From Betaproteobacteria bacterium (GTDB lineage: Bacteria > Pseudomonadota > Gammaproteobacteria > Burkholderiales > Casimicrobiaceae): 64,000 nucleotides of DNA. The stretch is from positions 1 to 64,000 of the forward strand of contig JADJWJ010000005.1 of the NCBI GenBank assembly GCA_016716425.1, written 5' to 3'. The translations under genes and the position numbers were made by a program. Of this stretch, positions 40,806 to 50,022 are shown piece by piece (position 1 is the first letter of the stretch; each line of letters begins with the position of its first letter). A model generated the notes under the pieces. It ran no database searches and was not told the DNA's origin. It saw nothing but the letters and a program-made list of their open reading frames with translations.

Positions 40806-42152
40806 ATGCGGATCACCGTGGGCAAGAAGACACTCGTGCTGGGCGGCGCGCTGACGATCATCCTGATCGGCATCGCCGTGGCGATCCTCGCCGCCGGCGG
40901 CATCGTCGCGTGGGAGTACAGCAACAGCAACGCGTTCTGCACGAACAACTGCCACGCGGTCCACCCGGAAGAGCCGCGCGCCTACGCCGTCCACGCCCAC
41001 GCGCGCGTCCAGTGCGTCGAATGCCACATGGGGCGGCTGCCGACGCTGCAGCTGATGGGGCTCAAGATGGCGCACTACCACGAGCTCCTCGGCATGATCA
41101 CCGGCTACGAGCGGCCGCTTGCGGGCACTACGCTGCGCCCGGCCCGCGACTCGTGCGAGGGCTGCCACTGGCCGTCGGTCGACCACGACGACACGATCCG
41201 CACCAAGATCCACTTCGAGCCGGACGAGAAGAACACCGAGGTCCGCACCAAGCTCATCGTGCACACCGGCAGCGGCACCGCGCGCGAGAAGGCGACGCGC
41301 GGCATCCACTGGCATATCGACCAGAACGTCGAGTACGTGACCGACGACGTGCAGAAGCGGACGATCCCCTGGGTGCGCATCACCGACAAGGACGGCAAGG
41401 TCACCGAGTACCTCGACGCGTCGAGCAAGCTGTCGAAGGCCGAGATCGACCGGATGCAGAAGCGGAAGATGGAGTGCGTCGACTGCCACAACGCGTCGGG
41501 CCACCCGTTCAAGAACCCGGCCGACCGCGTCGACGAGGCGATGGCCGATGGCCGGATCGACCGGTCGATTCCGTCGATCAAGGCGCGTGCGCTCGCGATC
41601 ATCGACAAGGCGGCGACGCTGCATGGGCCGATGGAGGACCAGATCGGCAAGTTCAAGCAGATCATCGCCGACGCGGCGCCCAAGGGAGAGCAGAAGCCCG
41701 AGCAGAAGGCCGCGGAGGAGAAATTCGCGAAGGCGATGCTGGACATCCTGCAGCTGTCCGAGTTCGAGGCCAAGGACCTCACGTGGAAGTCGTTCCCGAA
41801 CCACGTCGGGCACAAGGACTTCCCGGGCTGCTTCCGCTGCCACGACGGCAAGCACGTCAACGCGAAGGGCGAGGCGATCCGGCTGCAGTGCACGCTGTGC
41901 CACGACATCCCGCAGGTGACGGTCGACGGCACGCTGAAGACCGTCGCGTCGACCAAGACGCCGGGCCTCACGCCGCCGGACAGCCACAACGCGCCGAACT
42001 TCATGCACGACCACCGGTCGAAGGTCGACGACACGTGCCAGATGTGCCACGGTCCGCTCAAGTGGGGCAAGGACGGCGGAAACTTCTGCGCCAACCCCGC
42101 CTGCCACGGGCGCAAGTGGCCGGAGATGTCGCTGGACGCGAAGAAGACGTGA
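40806..42152 (+). CDS. NapC/NirT-like multiheme cytochrome c with unusual CX3CH and CX4CH motifs
   Basis: 448 aa. N-terminal anchor helix about residues 10-35. Heme motifs: CTNNCH (45-50, CX3CH), six CXXCH (CVECH, CEGCH, CVDCH, CFRCH, CTLCH, CQMCH) and CANPACH (428-434, CX4CH), so up to eight hemes. The first two, after the anchor, follow the NapC/NirT/NrfH layout of quinol dehydrogenases. ATG 40806 is preferred because GAGGGG lies 6 nt upstream; ATG 40800 directly abuts it. Third gene of the cytochrome module, ending at a strong terminator. Confidence 0.85.
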   Translation: MRITVGKKTLVLGGALTIILIGIAVAILAAGGIVAWEYSNSNAFCTNNCHAVHPEEPRAYAVHAHARVQCVECHMGRLPTLQLMGLKMAHYHELLGMITGYERPLAGTTLRPARDSCEGCHWPSVDHDDTIRTKIHFEPDEKNTEVRTKLIVHTGSGTAREKATRGIHWHIDQNVEYVTDDVQKRTIPWVRITDKDGKVTEYLDASSKLSKAEIDRMQKRKMECVDCHNASGHPFKNPADRVDEAMADGRIDRSIPSIKARALAIIDKAATLHGPMEDQIGKFKQIIADAAPKGEQKPEQKAAEEKFAKAMLDILQLSEFEAKDLTWKSFPNHVGHKDFPGCFRCHDGKHVNAKGEAIRLQCTLCHDIPQVTVDGTLKTVASTKTPGLTPPDSHNAPNFMHDHRSKVDDTCQMCHGPLKWGKDGGNFCANPACHGRKWPEMSLDAKKT

Positions 42153-42158
42153 CGAAAG

Positions 42159-42181
42159 CGGGACGCTGCGCGTCCCGTTTT
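42159..42181 (+). terminator. rho-independent terminator of the cytochrome module
   Basis: CGGGACGC/GCGTCCCG hairpin (42159-42177) with a three-base loop followed by TTTT, starting 7 nt after the NapC-like stop. Confidence 0.85.
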
Positions 42182-42504
42182 CATCCCGAAGGCAGTCAGC
42201 ACGAAGAGCTTGGGGCGGCCCGGCGCTCTTCGCGTGGAAGAGGCCACGAAGCGCGCTGCTGCCTCCTTGGACCGCCGTGCTGCGCGAGGCGTACCCGCGT
42301 CGGCAGCCCGCCACTCCCCGCAGACGCGCGCTGCGCGCCCTGGCTTCGCCCCGCCCGGGAAGGCGCACCACAGGTCGCTTCGCTCCCCGTTCAGTAGCGC
42401 GCGCATGCGGGCCGTAAGGCACGGCGAGCGCCTCCGTCATGCGTTAAGGCTGAACCCGCGTTGGCCCGCCGCGGCCCGCCGACGCGGGGCCCGACCTGCG
42501 CGGA
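42182..42504. other. intergenic region without a supported gene
   Basis: 323 bp between the terminator and the 3' end of regA. Open frames here have no start signals or family features. Possible decayed sequence; nothing else seen. Confidence 0.5.
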
Positions 42505-43065
42505 TCAGTCGCGCGACGCGTGCTTGGCGAGCTTGCGCTGCAGCGTGCGCCGGTGCAGCGACAGCGCGCGCGCGGTCGCGGAGATGTTGCCTCGGTACTG
42601 CAGCAGAACGCGGTTGATGTGCTCCCACTCCACGCGGCCCGGCGTCATCGGCTTCGCGGCCACCGGGACCTCGGGGTCGGCGCGGTTGCAGTGAAACGCT
42701 GCCACGATGTCGTCCGCGTCCGCCGGCTTCGTCAGGTAGTGCACCGCCCCGAGCTTCATCGCCTCGACCGCCGTGCAGATGCTGCCGTGGCCCGTCAGCA
42801 TGACGACCCGGATCGCCGGGTGGATCGCGCGCGCCTGTGCCAGCACCTGCAACCCGGAGCGGTCCGGCAGCCTGAGGTCGAGCACCGCGTGCCCGGGCCG
42901 GTGCTCGCGCACCGCCGCCAGCGCCGACGCTCCGTCGTGCGCGATCAGCACCTGGTAGCCGCGGCGCGCGAGCGCGCGGGCAAGCGCCGCGCACATCACG
43001 TCGTCGTCGTCGACGAGCAGCAGCGAGGGCGCATGGATGGGCGCGCCGGCCGCGACCGCATTCAT
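42505..43065 (-). CDS. regA: RegA/PrrA/ActR-family redox response regulator
   Basis: 186 aa. Receiver about residues 15-130 (LLLVDDDDVMC, VLDLRLPDRSG phosphoacceptor, LTKPADADD), a linker, then a Fis-type HTH (WEHINRVLLQYRGNISATARALSLHRRTLQRKLAKH) that is highly conserved in RegA/PrrA. It globally controls redox, respiratory and often hydrogenase genes. The ATG overlaps the regB stop. Confidence 0.93.
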   Translation of the reverse strand: MNAVAAGAPIHAPSLLLVDDDDVMCAALARALARRGYQVLIAHDGASALAAVREHRPGHAVLDLRLPDRSGLQVLAQARAIHPAIRVVMLTGHGSICTAVEAMKLGAVHYLTKPADADDIVAAFHCNRADPEVPVAAKPMTPGRVEWEHINRVLLQYRGNISATARALSLHRRTLQRKLAKHASRD

Positions 43066-44402
43066 GGCGTGAGCGCCGCCAGCGGGACCCGCATGGCGAC
43101 GCGCGTGCCGCCGCCCGTACGGTTCGCGAACTCCAGGGTGCCGCCCAGCCGCCGCACCGTGTCGGCCGCCAGCACCAGCCCCAACCCGGTGCCCTTGCCG
43201 CGCGGCTTGGTCGAGTAGTACACGCGGCCCATTTTCTCGCGCGCGCCCGCGGGTACGCCGGGTCCCCGGTCGGAGACCGCCACTTCGAGCCAATCCTGGT
43301 CCCAGCGCGCGAGCATGCCGACATCATCCGCCGAAGCGTCGACGGCGTTGTTGAGCAAGATCAGCATCGCCTGCTCGAGCGCGCCGTCGTCGGCGATCGC
43401 GGGCACCGGCAGCGCGCCGTCCCACCGGCAGGCGAGCGTCGCGTCCGGTCGCAGCGCCTGGCAGCGCTCCACGACCCCCTCGAGAAAGCGGTCGAGCGGC
43501 ACGCTTGGGCCACCCGCCGCAGCCGCGTGCGCCGCAGCGGCCGTCAGGTTCTGCACGGTGCGCCGGCACGCGTCGACCTGCACGGCGATCGTTGCGGCGT
43601 CGCGCCGCAGGGTCGCGACGTCCGTCTCGTGCCCCATCTCGTCCACGATGGCCGCCATCGTGGTGAGCGGCGACGCCAGTTCGTGCGCCGCGCCCGCCGC
43701 GAGGGCGCCGACACGCAGCACGCACTCGTCGCGGCTCGCGGCCGCAGCCGCCTCGCGCAGCAGGCGCTCGCGGTGGCGCAGCAGCGCCGCGATGCGCGCG
43801 ATGAACCACGCGGAAAGCCCCGCTGTGAGCACGAAGCTCAAGTGGCGGCCGGTCGCCGCGAGCGTCGCGGGCAGCGGCGCGCCGCCGGCCAGCGTGAGCG
43901 GCCACGGCGATGCACCGGCGGCCGCGTAGCACGCGAGCACGGCACCGAGCCCCGCGCCGGAGAGCGGCCACGGCAACAGCTGCGCGATCAGCACGCCGTG
44001 CAGCACGTAGAGCCAGACGAACGGATTGGCGTCGCCGCCGGACAGTGCGAGCAGCAGCGTGAATGCGGCCAGGTCCGCCGCGAGGTGCGCCGCCACTTCC
44101 GCGTGCGAGGTCGGGCGCGCGCGACGCAGGCGGACGGCCGCCCCGACGTTGAAGGCGGACAGCGCGCCGACGATGGCGAGCAGCAGCCGCCACGGCAGTT
44201 CAACGCCGGCGAGCGCCGCGACGGCCAGCGCGGCGGCCTGCCCGGCGACGGCGATCCAGCGCAGCTGCACCAGCAGCCGCAGGCTGTCGACGATCGCCGG
44301 CGGCGCGGCACGCGCGATGCGTGCCGCCGGCGGCGACGGTGCGCGCTCTGCGGCGTCCCCCGGGGCTCGTTCGGGATCGGTTTGCGGGGCTCGGTCTGGC
44401 AT
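43062..44402 (-). CDS. regB: RegB/PrrB-family redox sensor histidine kinase
   Basis: 446 aa from ATG 44402 (ATG 44459 and 44498 are upstream alternatives). Six membrane helices, including LSGGDANPFVWLYVLHGVL, the RegB quinone-sensing motif GGxxNPF. H-box GAAHELASPLTTMAAIVDEM. A cysteine in QVDACRRTVQNL sits at the place of the redox-active Cys of RegB. ATP domain ILLNNAVDASAD, DRGPGVP and GLGLVLA. It senses ubiquinone redox state and phosphorylates RegA. An FNR-like box lies upstream. Confidence 0.92.
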   Translation of the reverse strand: MPDRAPQTDPERAPGDAAERAPSPPAARIARAAPPAIVDSLRLLVQLRWIAVAGQAAALAVAALAGVELPWRLLLAIVGALSAFNVGAAVRLRRARPTSHAEVAAHLAADLAAFTLLLALSGGDANPFVWLYVLHGVLIAQLLPWPLSGAGLGAVLACYAAAGASPWPLTLAGGAPLPATLAATGRHLSFVLTAGLSAWFIARIAALLRHRERLLREAAAAASRDECVLRVGALAAGAAHELASPLTTMAAIVDEMGHETDVATLRRDAATIAVQVDACRRTVQNLTAAAAHAAAAGGPSVPLDRFLEGVVERCQALRPDATLACRWDGALPVPAIADDGALEQAMLILLNNAVDASADDVGMLARWDQDWLEVAVSDRGPGVPAGAREKMGRVYYSTKPRGKGTGLGLVLAADTVRRLGGTLEFANRTGGGTRVAMRVPLAALTP

Positions 44403-44658
44403 GTTTCCGGCACGGGTTGCGGTCACGCCGCGCCCGCCGGGCGCGCGCGGCGCCGCCATTAGACCACCGTGCCGACGGCGGGTGGCGCCGCGGCGCACGC
44501 GGATTGATGCGCGTCAAGCCGGTTCGCGGCCGTCGGCGGTTTGCCGCCGCTCGCGCGCCCGCCGTCGGCAGCGCCCGGCCCCCGCGGTACAATCGCGGCT
44601 CGCTCGCGGGCGGGCAGCCGCCGTCCGCGGGGTACCGACACCACGACGGAACGACGCG
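44403..44658. promoter_or_regulatory. divergent regBA / surface-protein promoter region
   Basis: 256 bp. The only clear element is the FNR-like box at 44504-44517. If regB starts at ATG 44459 or 44498, part of this is coding. Confidence 0.45.
44504..44517. promoter_or_regulatory. FNR-type box, one mismatch
   Basis: TTGATGCGCGTCAA, one base from TTGAT-N4-ATCAA. It lies between regBA and the Ig-repeat protein and could link RegBA level to an FNR-type regulator. Confidence 0.5.
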
Positions 44659-46866
44659 ATGATCAAAGGCAGATGGGGCAGGATCGGGGCCTGGTGGCTG
44701 GGGGCGGCGTTGGCATGCGCCAGCACCGGCGCGGCGGCGGCGTCGCAGTACTACGTCACCGTCAACGGCACGCCCGGCACGATCACGTGCACCGACACCG
44801 GCTTCTCGTTTTCCTCCTCCGTCTCGCTGCAATGGCAGCTCAAGTCCGAGACGTCGGTGATCAGCACCAGCGCCTACATCAACGGCGCACTGGTCGGGAC
44901 GAACACGTACGCGCCCGGCGTTTCCGGGTCATACGCGATCGGCGGCCCCACCCAGCAGCCCTACCCATCGACGCCGTTCCCGTACTCGGTGCGGATCGAC
45001 GCGATCCCGGAGGACTCGTACACCGACGGCGTCCGGGCGACGTTCGATTGCCCGTCCGCGAGCGGCACCAACTGGACCGTCGTGACGTTGCCGCCGAAGA
45101 TCCCCGTGTTCAGCGCGTCGCCGTCCCCGGTCGTGTTCGCGTCCACCGAAGTCGGAGCCTCGTCGGTGGAGCAGGTCGTGACGATCACCAACACCGGTGG
45201 CGCGGACGCGACGATGGTCAGCATGGCCAACAGCAACGGCGTCGAGTTTCAGCTGACGCAGAACACCTGCCCGGGTGCTCCGCTGGCCAAGGGCGCCGCG
45301 TGCACGCTCACGGCCACGTTCCGGCCGACGACGGCCGGCAACCGCAACGCCAACGTGCAGATCGGCGACGAAGGCGGCGCCACCAACGCGCTGCTGATGC
45401 GCGGCACCGCCACCGGCGGGCCGGTGCTCGCGCTGCCGCCGAGCGTCGCGTTCGGCAGCCAGACGGTGGGCACGACGAGCGCGCCGAACAACGTCACGGT
45501 CACCAATACCGGCACGACGACGGCGAACGTCTCTGCCGTGACCAGCAACAACGCGGCGGAGTTCCCGGTCACGACGACGTGCGCGGTGGTCGCCGCCGGC
45601 GCCACGTGCACGATCGCCCTCTCGTTCACGCCCGCGGCCGCCGGCGCGCGCAGCGCCACCATCACGGTCGCGAGCGACGGCGCCGGCAATCCGCAGAAGT
45701 TCAACGTTACAGGCACGGGCGTCGCGGCCGGCGGTGCGGGCCAGCTCGCGCTGCCGGGGCCCGTGACGTTCGCCGCGCAGGCCGTCGGCACGACCAGCGC
45801 GCCGCAAGGCGCGACGCTGACCAACGTCGGCGGTGCGCCGGTGACCGTAGCGAGCGTGGTGAGCAGCAACGCCGCGGAGTTCCCGGTGACGTCGGCGTGC
45901 GCCACCGTGGCGGCGGGTGCCACGTGCGAATTGTCGCTGACGTTCTCGCCGGCCGCCGCCGGCGCGCGCAGCGCGACGATCACCGTCACGAGCAACGGCA
46001 CCGGCAGCCCGCAGACGCTCGCCGTGTCCGGCACCGGCGCCGCCGGACCCGCCCCGGGGCAGCTCGCGCTCGCCGCCGAGGTGAACTTCGGCGGCGTCCA
46101 GATCGGCACCACGACGGCGCCGGCGCCGGTCGCCGTCACCAACGTCGGCGGTACGGCCGTCGCCGTCGCGAGCGTCGGCAGCAGCAATCCGTCCGAGTTC
46201 GCCGTGGCGTCGTCGACGTGCGGCAGCGTCGCCGCCGGCGCGAGCTGCGAGTTCGCGCTGACGTTCGCGCCCGCCGCCCAAGGCGCGCGCGAGGCGACGA
46301 TCACCGTCGTGAGCAACGGCACCGGCAGCCCACAGTCGCTGCTGGCCACGGGCACCGGCGTGACCGGTCCGCCACCGCCGCCGCCGACTGCCGACGCGAT
46401 CGAGTACTATCACGCCGAGTGGGACCACTATTTCGTCACCAGCATCGCCGACGAAATCAGCAAGCTGGACGCCGGCGTGTTCAAGGGCTGGGCGCGCACC
46501 GGCCTCAAGTTCAAGACCTACGCGCTCAACACCGCGGGCAGCGTCAACGTGTGCCGGTTCTTCAGCACGTCGTTCGGGCTGCTGAGCTCGCACTTCTACA
46601 CGCCGTTCGCCGGCGAGTGCGCGATCGTCAAGGCGAATCCCGACTGGCAGTTCGAGGGCGACGTGTTCGGTATCCCGATTCCGGACGCGAACGGCGCCTG
46701 CCCTGCCGGGACCGTTCCTGTCTACCGGCTGTACAACAACGGCCAGGGCGGCGCCCCGAACCATCGCTACACGACCGATCCGGACGTGCGCGCGCAGATG
46801 ATCGCGCGCGGCTGGATCCCGGAGGGCTACGGCCCGCTGGGCGTCATCATGTGCGCGCCGGCCTGA
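44659..46866 (+). CDS. exported protein with choice-of-anchor D (ASH/Ig-like) repeats and C-terminal DUF5648-like domain
   Basis: 735 aa. Signal peptide to about residue 28. An N-terminal domain (~30-150) is followed by four Ig-like repeats of roughly 100 residues, each with a 'G....T.TNTGGA..' core and a C...G..C pair (e.g. CAVVAAGATCTIALSFTPAAAGARSA split by repeat). A polyproline stretch (PPPPPP) precedes a C-terminal domain with YYHAEWDHYFVTS and RYYTTDP-like elements. Cell-surface or periplasmic role; ligand unknown. The ATG is taken because the signal peptide begins there. Confidence 0.82.
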   Translation: MIKGRWGRIGAWWLGAALACASTGAAAASQYYVTVNGTPGTITCTDTGFSFSSSVSLQWQLKSETSVISTSAYINGALVGTNTYAPGVSGSYAIGGPTQQPYPSTPFPYSVRIDAIPEDSYTDGVRATFDCPSASGTNWTVVTLPPKIPVFSASPSPVVFASTEVGASSVEQVVTITNTGGADATMVSMANSNGVEFQLTQNTCPGAPLAKGAACTLTATFRPTTAGNRNANVQIGDEGGATNALLMRGTATGGPVLALPPSVAFGSQTVGTTSAPNNVTVTNTGTTTANVSAVTSNNAAEFPVTTTCAVVAAGATCTIALSFTPAAAGARSATITVASDGAGNPQKFNVTGTGVAAGGAGQLALPGPVTFAAQAVGTTSAPQGATLTNVGGAPVTVASVVSSNAAEFPVTSACATVAAGATCELSLTFSPAAAGARSATITVTSNGTGSPQTLAVSGTGAAGPAPGQLALAAEVNFGGVQIGTTTAPAPVAVTNVGGTAVAVASVGSSNPSEFAVASSTCGSVAAGASCEFALTFAPAAQGAREATITVVSNGTGSPQSLLATGTGVTGPPPPPPTADAIEYYHAEWDHYFVTSIADEISKLDAGVFKGWARTGLKFKTYALNTAGSVNVCRFFSTSFGLLSSHFYTPFAGECAIVKANPDWQFEGDVFGIPIPDANGACPAGTVPVYRLYNNGQGGAPNHRYTTDPDVRAQMIARGWIPEGYGPLGVIMCAPA

Positions 46867-46946
46867 CGCCGGCGACGCAGGACGGACCGCGGGAACGGCC
46901 GCGACGGTAGGCGCCGGCCGCACCGCGAACATTCGCGGGAGACGCC

Positions 46947-47267
46947 ATGCCTTGGCTGCTGCTGTTCCTGGCCGGCCTGTTCGAGGTCGGCTGGGCGATC
47001 GGTCTCAAGTACACCGAAGGCTTCACGCGCCTCTGGCCCACCGCCGGCACCGTGTTCGCGATGGTCGCGAGCATCGTGCTGCTCGGCATCGCGATGAAGT
47101 CGCTGCCGGTCGGCACCGCCTATGCCGTATGGGTCGGCGTCGGCGCCGTGGGCACGGCGGCGCTGGGTATCGTGCTGTTCGGCGAGGCGGCGACCGCCGG
47201 GCGGCTCGCCAGCCTCGCGCTCATCGTCGCCGGGATCGTCGGCCTCAAGCTCGCAACACCGGGCTGA
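46947..47267 (+). CDS. sugE: SMR-family transporter, Gdx/SugE type (guanidinium exporter)
   Basis: 106 aa, four helices. MPWLLLFLAGLFEVGWAIGLKYTEGFTRLWPT has the conserved membrane Glu at position 13 and the Gdx-type WAIGLK; KSLPVGTAYAVWVGVGAVGTA is the family signature. Members export guanidinium with protons. ATG with GGGAG upstream. I looked for a guanidine riboswitch upstream and did not find a convincing one. Confidence 0.88.
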   Translation: MPWLLLFLAGLFEVGWAIGLKYTEGFTRLWPTAGTVFAMVASIVLLGIAMKSLPVGTAYAVWVGVGAVGTAALGIVLFGEAATAGRLASLALIVAGIVGLKLATPG

Positions 47268-47397
47268 ACTGCCCTCACCCAGCCCGCGCACGCTCGCGCG
47301 GGAGCGGAAGGTTCCGGCGCGCGGCGTCGCCTTCAGTTGCTCCCCCTCGCACTTGCGGGAGAGCGCCGGGGTGAAGGTCGAGCAAAGAGCAGGAACG

Positions 47398-47420
47398 AAA
47401 AAGCCGGCGCGAGCCGGCTT
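47398..47420 (-). terminator. rho-independent terminator for the small cytochrome c gene
   Basis: On the minus strand, AAGCCGGC-TCGC-GCCGGCTT is followed by a T-run (47402-47398), 24 nt past the cytochrome stop. Confidence 0.88.
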
Positions 47421-47443
47421 CGTTCGTCGTTGGCGCGAGGACG

Positions 47444-47728
47444 CTACTGCGCCAGCACCCATTTGACGATGCCCTTGAGCTCGTCACCCTTGGCCTTGAC
47501 TTCCGGGTGGCCCTTGGCGCCGGCAAGCTTCGCCTCGAGCATGGCCGGCGCGTCGGCCTTGCCCTTGTACTTGGCAGCCACTTCCTTGAACGACGGCCCC
47601 ATCTTCTTGGCCGAGACGTCGTGGCACGTCATGCAGCCCGCGCTCTTGGCAGCGGCTTCCTGGGCGTTCGCCGCGCCGGCGGCGCCCATTGCAACGGCCG
47701 CGACGGCCGCGATCACGATCGACTTCAT
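47444..47728 (-). CDS. small periplasmic class I cytochrome c
   Basis: 94 aa. Signal peptide to ANAQ, one heme site CMTCH and axial Met in KKMGPSFKEVAAKYKGK, as in cytochrome c-551/c-552. The ATG follows GAGGAGAGAG. A paralogue lies 138 bp upstream (47866-48150). Electron shuttle between quinol-cytochrome complexes and terminal reductases. Confidence 0.9.
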   Translation of the reverse strand: MKSIVIAAVAAVAMGAAGAANAQEAAAKSAGCMTCHDVSAKKMGPSFKEVAAKYKGKADAPAMLEAKLAGAKGHPEVKAKGDELKGIVKWVLAQ

Positions 47729-47865
47729 CAATCTCTCTCCTCGCTGGACGGGTGCCGCGCCGCGGCGGCTCGTCTCGAGCCGTCGCCCGGCACTCTGGCC
47801 GCAATCCTAACCTACGGCAGGCCCTTGCGTCGACGGTCGCGGCGCCCGCCCGGCGCGCCCCGCCG

Positions 47866-48150
47866 TCACATCGCGAGGATCCACTTCACCAGCGTCACGG
47901 TGTCGGCCTGCGACGACTTGACCTGGGGGTGGCCCTTGCCGGACATCAGGTTGGCGACCAGCGTCTTCTCGGCATCCGCCTTGCCCTTGAACTTGGCCGC
48001 GATGTCCTTGTACGACGGCCCCATCTTCTTGGTGTCCTTGGCATGGCACGTCGCGCACCCACTCTTCTGCGCGAGGTCGTCCGACGCGGTCGCCACACCC
48101 GCCACGCCCAGGCCCAGTGCCACCGCCGCAACCATCAGGATTGCCTTCAT
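47866..48150 (-). CDS. small periplasmic class I cytochrome c (paralogue)
   Basis: 94 aa. Signal peptide to ATAS, CATCH heme site, axial Met in KKMGPSYKDIAAKFKGKAD. About half of the positions match the neighbouring cytochrome, so this is a local duplication. ATG at 48150 with GAGGAGCG upstream. Confidence 0.9.
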   Translation of the reverse strand: MKAILMVAAVALGLGVAGVATASDDLAQKSGCATCHAKDTKKMGPSYKDIAAKFKGKADAEKTLVANLMSGKGHPQVKSSQADTVTLVKWILAM

Positions 48151-48279
48151 CGCTTTCGCTCCTCGTCGTGAATGACGCCCGGCCGCCCGGGCTCGCCCGC
48201 GAGTCTAACGCAGCGGGACGCCGGCACGTTGACGCCGCGCAACGCCGGGCACGGCCTGCGGCATCTTGTCGCACCCCCT

Positions 48280-50022
48280 TCAGTCGGGCGCCTGCGGCAA
48301 CGCCGGCACCGGTCGCGCGCGATGCAGCGCGAGGTGCAGCGGCGTGCGCGAGCGCGGCACCTTGCGCACGAAGTGATCGCGCGCGATGTGGTAGCTCGGG
48401 TCGAAGCCGAAGAAGTTGCGGTGCATGCGCGCGAGCTCGTCGGCGCGATAGTCGGCCAGCGGCCGCGCCGCCTCGTCGGCCGCCCGGCGTGCGGCCTTGG
48501 CGGCGAGCTGCGCGGTGTAATCCGCGGCGCCTGCCGCCGCATGCGCGCGCCTTCCGACTTCCCTGCGGAACGCCGCGGCCGTGGCCGCGAAGCAGTCGTC
48601 GGCAAGTCCCGCCGCGACCGCCTCGCGCGCGGACATCGGCAGCCGCCCCTGCGTCAGCGCGCGCGCGCCCTCGGCGCCGACGCGGCGCGGCAGCAGGTAC
48701 GTCCAGTACTCGGACCCGTACAGGTTGCCCATGCCCTTGTAGTGCGGATTCAGGATGGCGCCGTCGCGCACGTAGACCCGATCGGCCGCGAGAGCCAGGA
48801 ACACGCCGCCGGCCCCCGCGTTGCCCTGCATCGCCGCGATCGTCAGCTGCTTCTCCGTTTCGACGATTTCGCGCACGAGGTCGTCCATCGCGTTGATGTT
48901 GCGCCACGACTCTTCGGCGGGGTGGTCCGCGGCCTCGATCAGGTTGAGGTGAATCCCGTTCGACCAGAAGTCCGGGCCGCCTTCCAGCACGATCACGCGC
49001 GTTTCCCGCGCCTTCGCCTCCGCGTAGGCGGCGCGCAGCGCCTCGCACTGCGCGGTGCCCATCGCGCCGTTGTGGAACGGGAAGCGCAGGATGCCGACCG
49101 CGCCCTCCTCCGCGTACTCGATCGGCCGCCACGTCGGGAACGCGACGCGGACGTCAGGCGCGAGCGGCGCCTCGGGCACGTCCGCCAGCCGCTCGCCCAG
49201 CACCATCTGCGCGGGCAGCTTCAGGCGCGGCTCGGGACCTTCGGCACGCTTGACGTGGGTGATCCACACGGCGGCGTCGATGGTGGCGCGCAGGATCGCG
49301 CCGTCGCGTCGTGCAACGACGGTTCCGGGGGTCGCGCCGGCACGCAGGTGCGCCAGTCCGCCCTCGGCGTGCGCGTCGAACAGATAGACCGCTTCGCCGA
49401 GCACGTGGTCCAGCACGCCGGGCGCGCCGTCCGCCGCGCGCACCTTGCGCAGCACGGTGGCCGTGTCGTCGGCGCGCCAGTCGATCGCGCGGTCGGTCTG
49501 CCGCATCGCCGGCCGCGCCTTGCCGCGCGCGCGATCGCCGAATGCGGGCAGCGGCGTCGGGCGCGCACCGCGCGCGATTCCGGCGAGCGCCTCGCGCAGG
49601 GCGGCAACCGCCGCCTCGGTGACTTCGTGCCGGTACAGGCTGCCCTTCGTCGCGTCGCGCAGCGGGAACTCGGCGCTGGCCCAGACGTCTCCGGCGTCCA
49701 TCTCGCCGTTCGCTTCCAGCACCGTGACGCCCCACGTCGTCTCCGCGTCCGCGATCGCCCAGTCGAGCGCCGACGGCCCGCGGTCGCCGACCACGCCCGG
49801 ATGCACGACGAGGCAGCGCACGCCGCGCCACACGGCGTCGGGAATGCGCCGCTTGAGGAACGGTGCCACGACCACGTCCGGCCGCCACAGTGCGACGGCC
49901 TCCTGCGTCACGGCATCGTTGATGTCGAATTCGACGGAGACCTCGTGGCCGGCGGCGCGCAGCTCGACGAACACCCGCTGCGTCAGGCTGTTGAACGCGT
50001 GCGCGAGCAACAGGATGCGCAT
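48280..50022 (-). CDS. hypX: hydrogenase maturation factor HypX (CO ligand synthesis)
   Basis: 580 aa. The N-terminal formyl-transferase-like domain (to about 270) has HPGVVGDRGPSALDWAI; the C-terminal crotonase domain (about 285-560) has SNGIHLNLIE and GNAGAGGVFLALAAD. HypX makes the active-site CO from formyl-tetrahydrofolate through formyl-CoA when oxygen is present. The ATG overlaps the hypE stop (TGATG). Last gene of the hydrogenase locus, as in Cupriavidus. It points to aerobic use of the hydrogenase. Confidence 0.92.
   Translation of the reverse strand: MRILLLAHAFNSLTQRVFVELRAAGHEVSVEFDINDAVTQEAVALWRPDVVVAPFLKRRIPDAVWRGVRCLVVHPGVVGDRGPSALDWAIADAETTWGVTVLEANGEMDAGDVWASAEFPLRDATKGSLYRHEVTEAAVAALREALAGIARGARPTPLPAFGDRARGKARPAMRQTDRAIDWRADDTATVLRKVRAADGAPGVLDHVLGEAVYLFDAHAEGGLAHLRAGATPGTVVARRDGAILRATIDAAVWITHVKRAEGPEPRLKLPAQMVLGERLADVPEAPLAPDVRVAFPTWRPIEYAEEGAVGILRFPFHNGAMGTAQCEALRAAYAEAKARETRVIVLEGGPDFWSNGIHLNLIEAADHPAEESWRNINAMDDLVREIVETEKQLTIAAMQGNAGAGGVFLALAADRVYVRDGAILNPHYKGMGNLYGSEYWTYLLPRRVGAEGARALTQGRLPMSAREAVAAGLADDCFAATAAAFRREVGRRAHAAAGAADYTAQLAAKAARRAADEAARPLADYRADELARMHRNFFGFDPSYHIARDHFVRKVPRSRTPLHLALHRARPVPALPQAPD

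Noticed and set aside
42210..42504. Possible short gene between the cytochrome module and regA
   Set aside because: No ribosome-binding site, no domain and Arg/Ala-rich translation; part of it is antisense to regA's frame.
46867..46946. Possible guanidine-II (mini-ykkC) riboswitch before the SugE/Gdx gene, because ACGG occurs in three potential loops
   Set aside because: The closing base pairs next to ACGG do not form (mismatches directly flanking the loop), stems are short and overlap, and such hairpins arise easily in GC-rich sequence.
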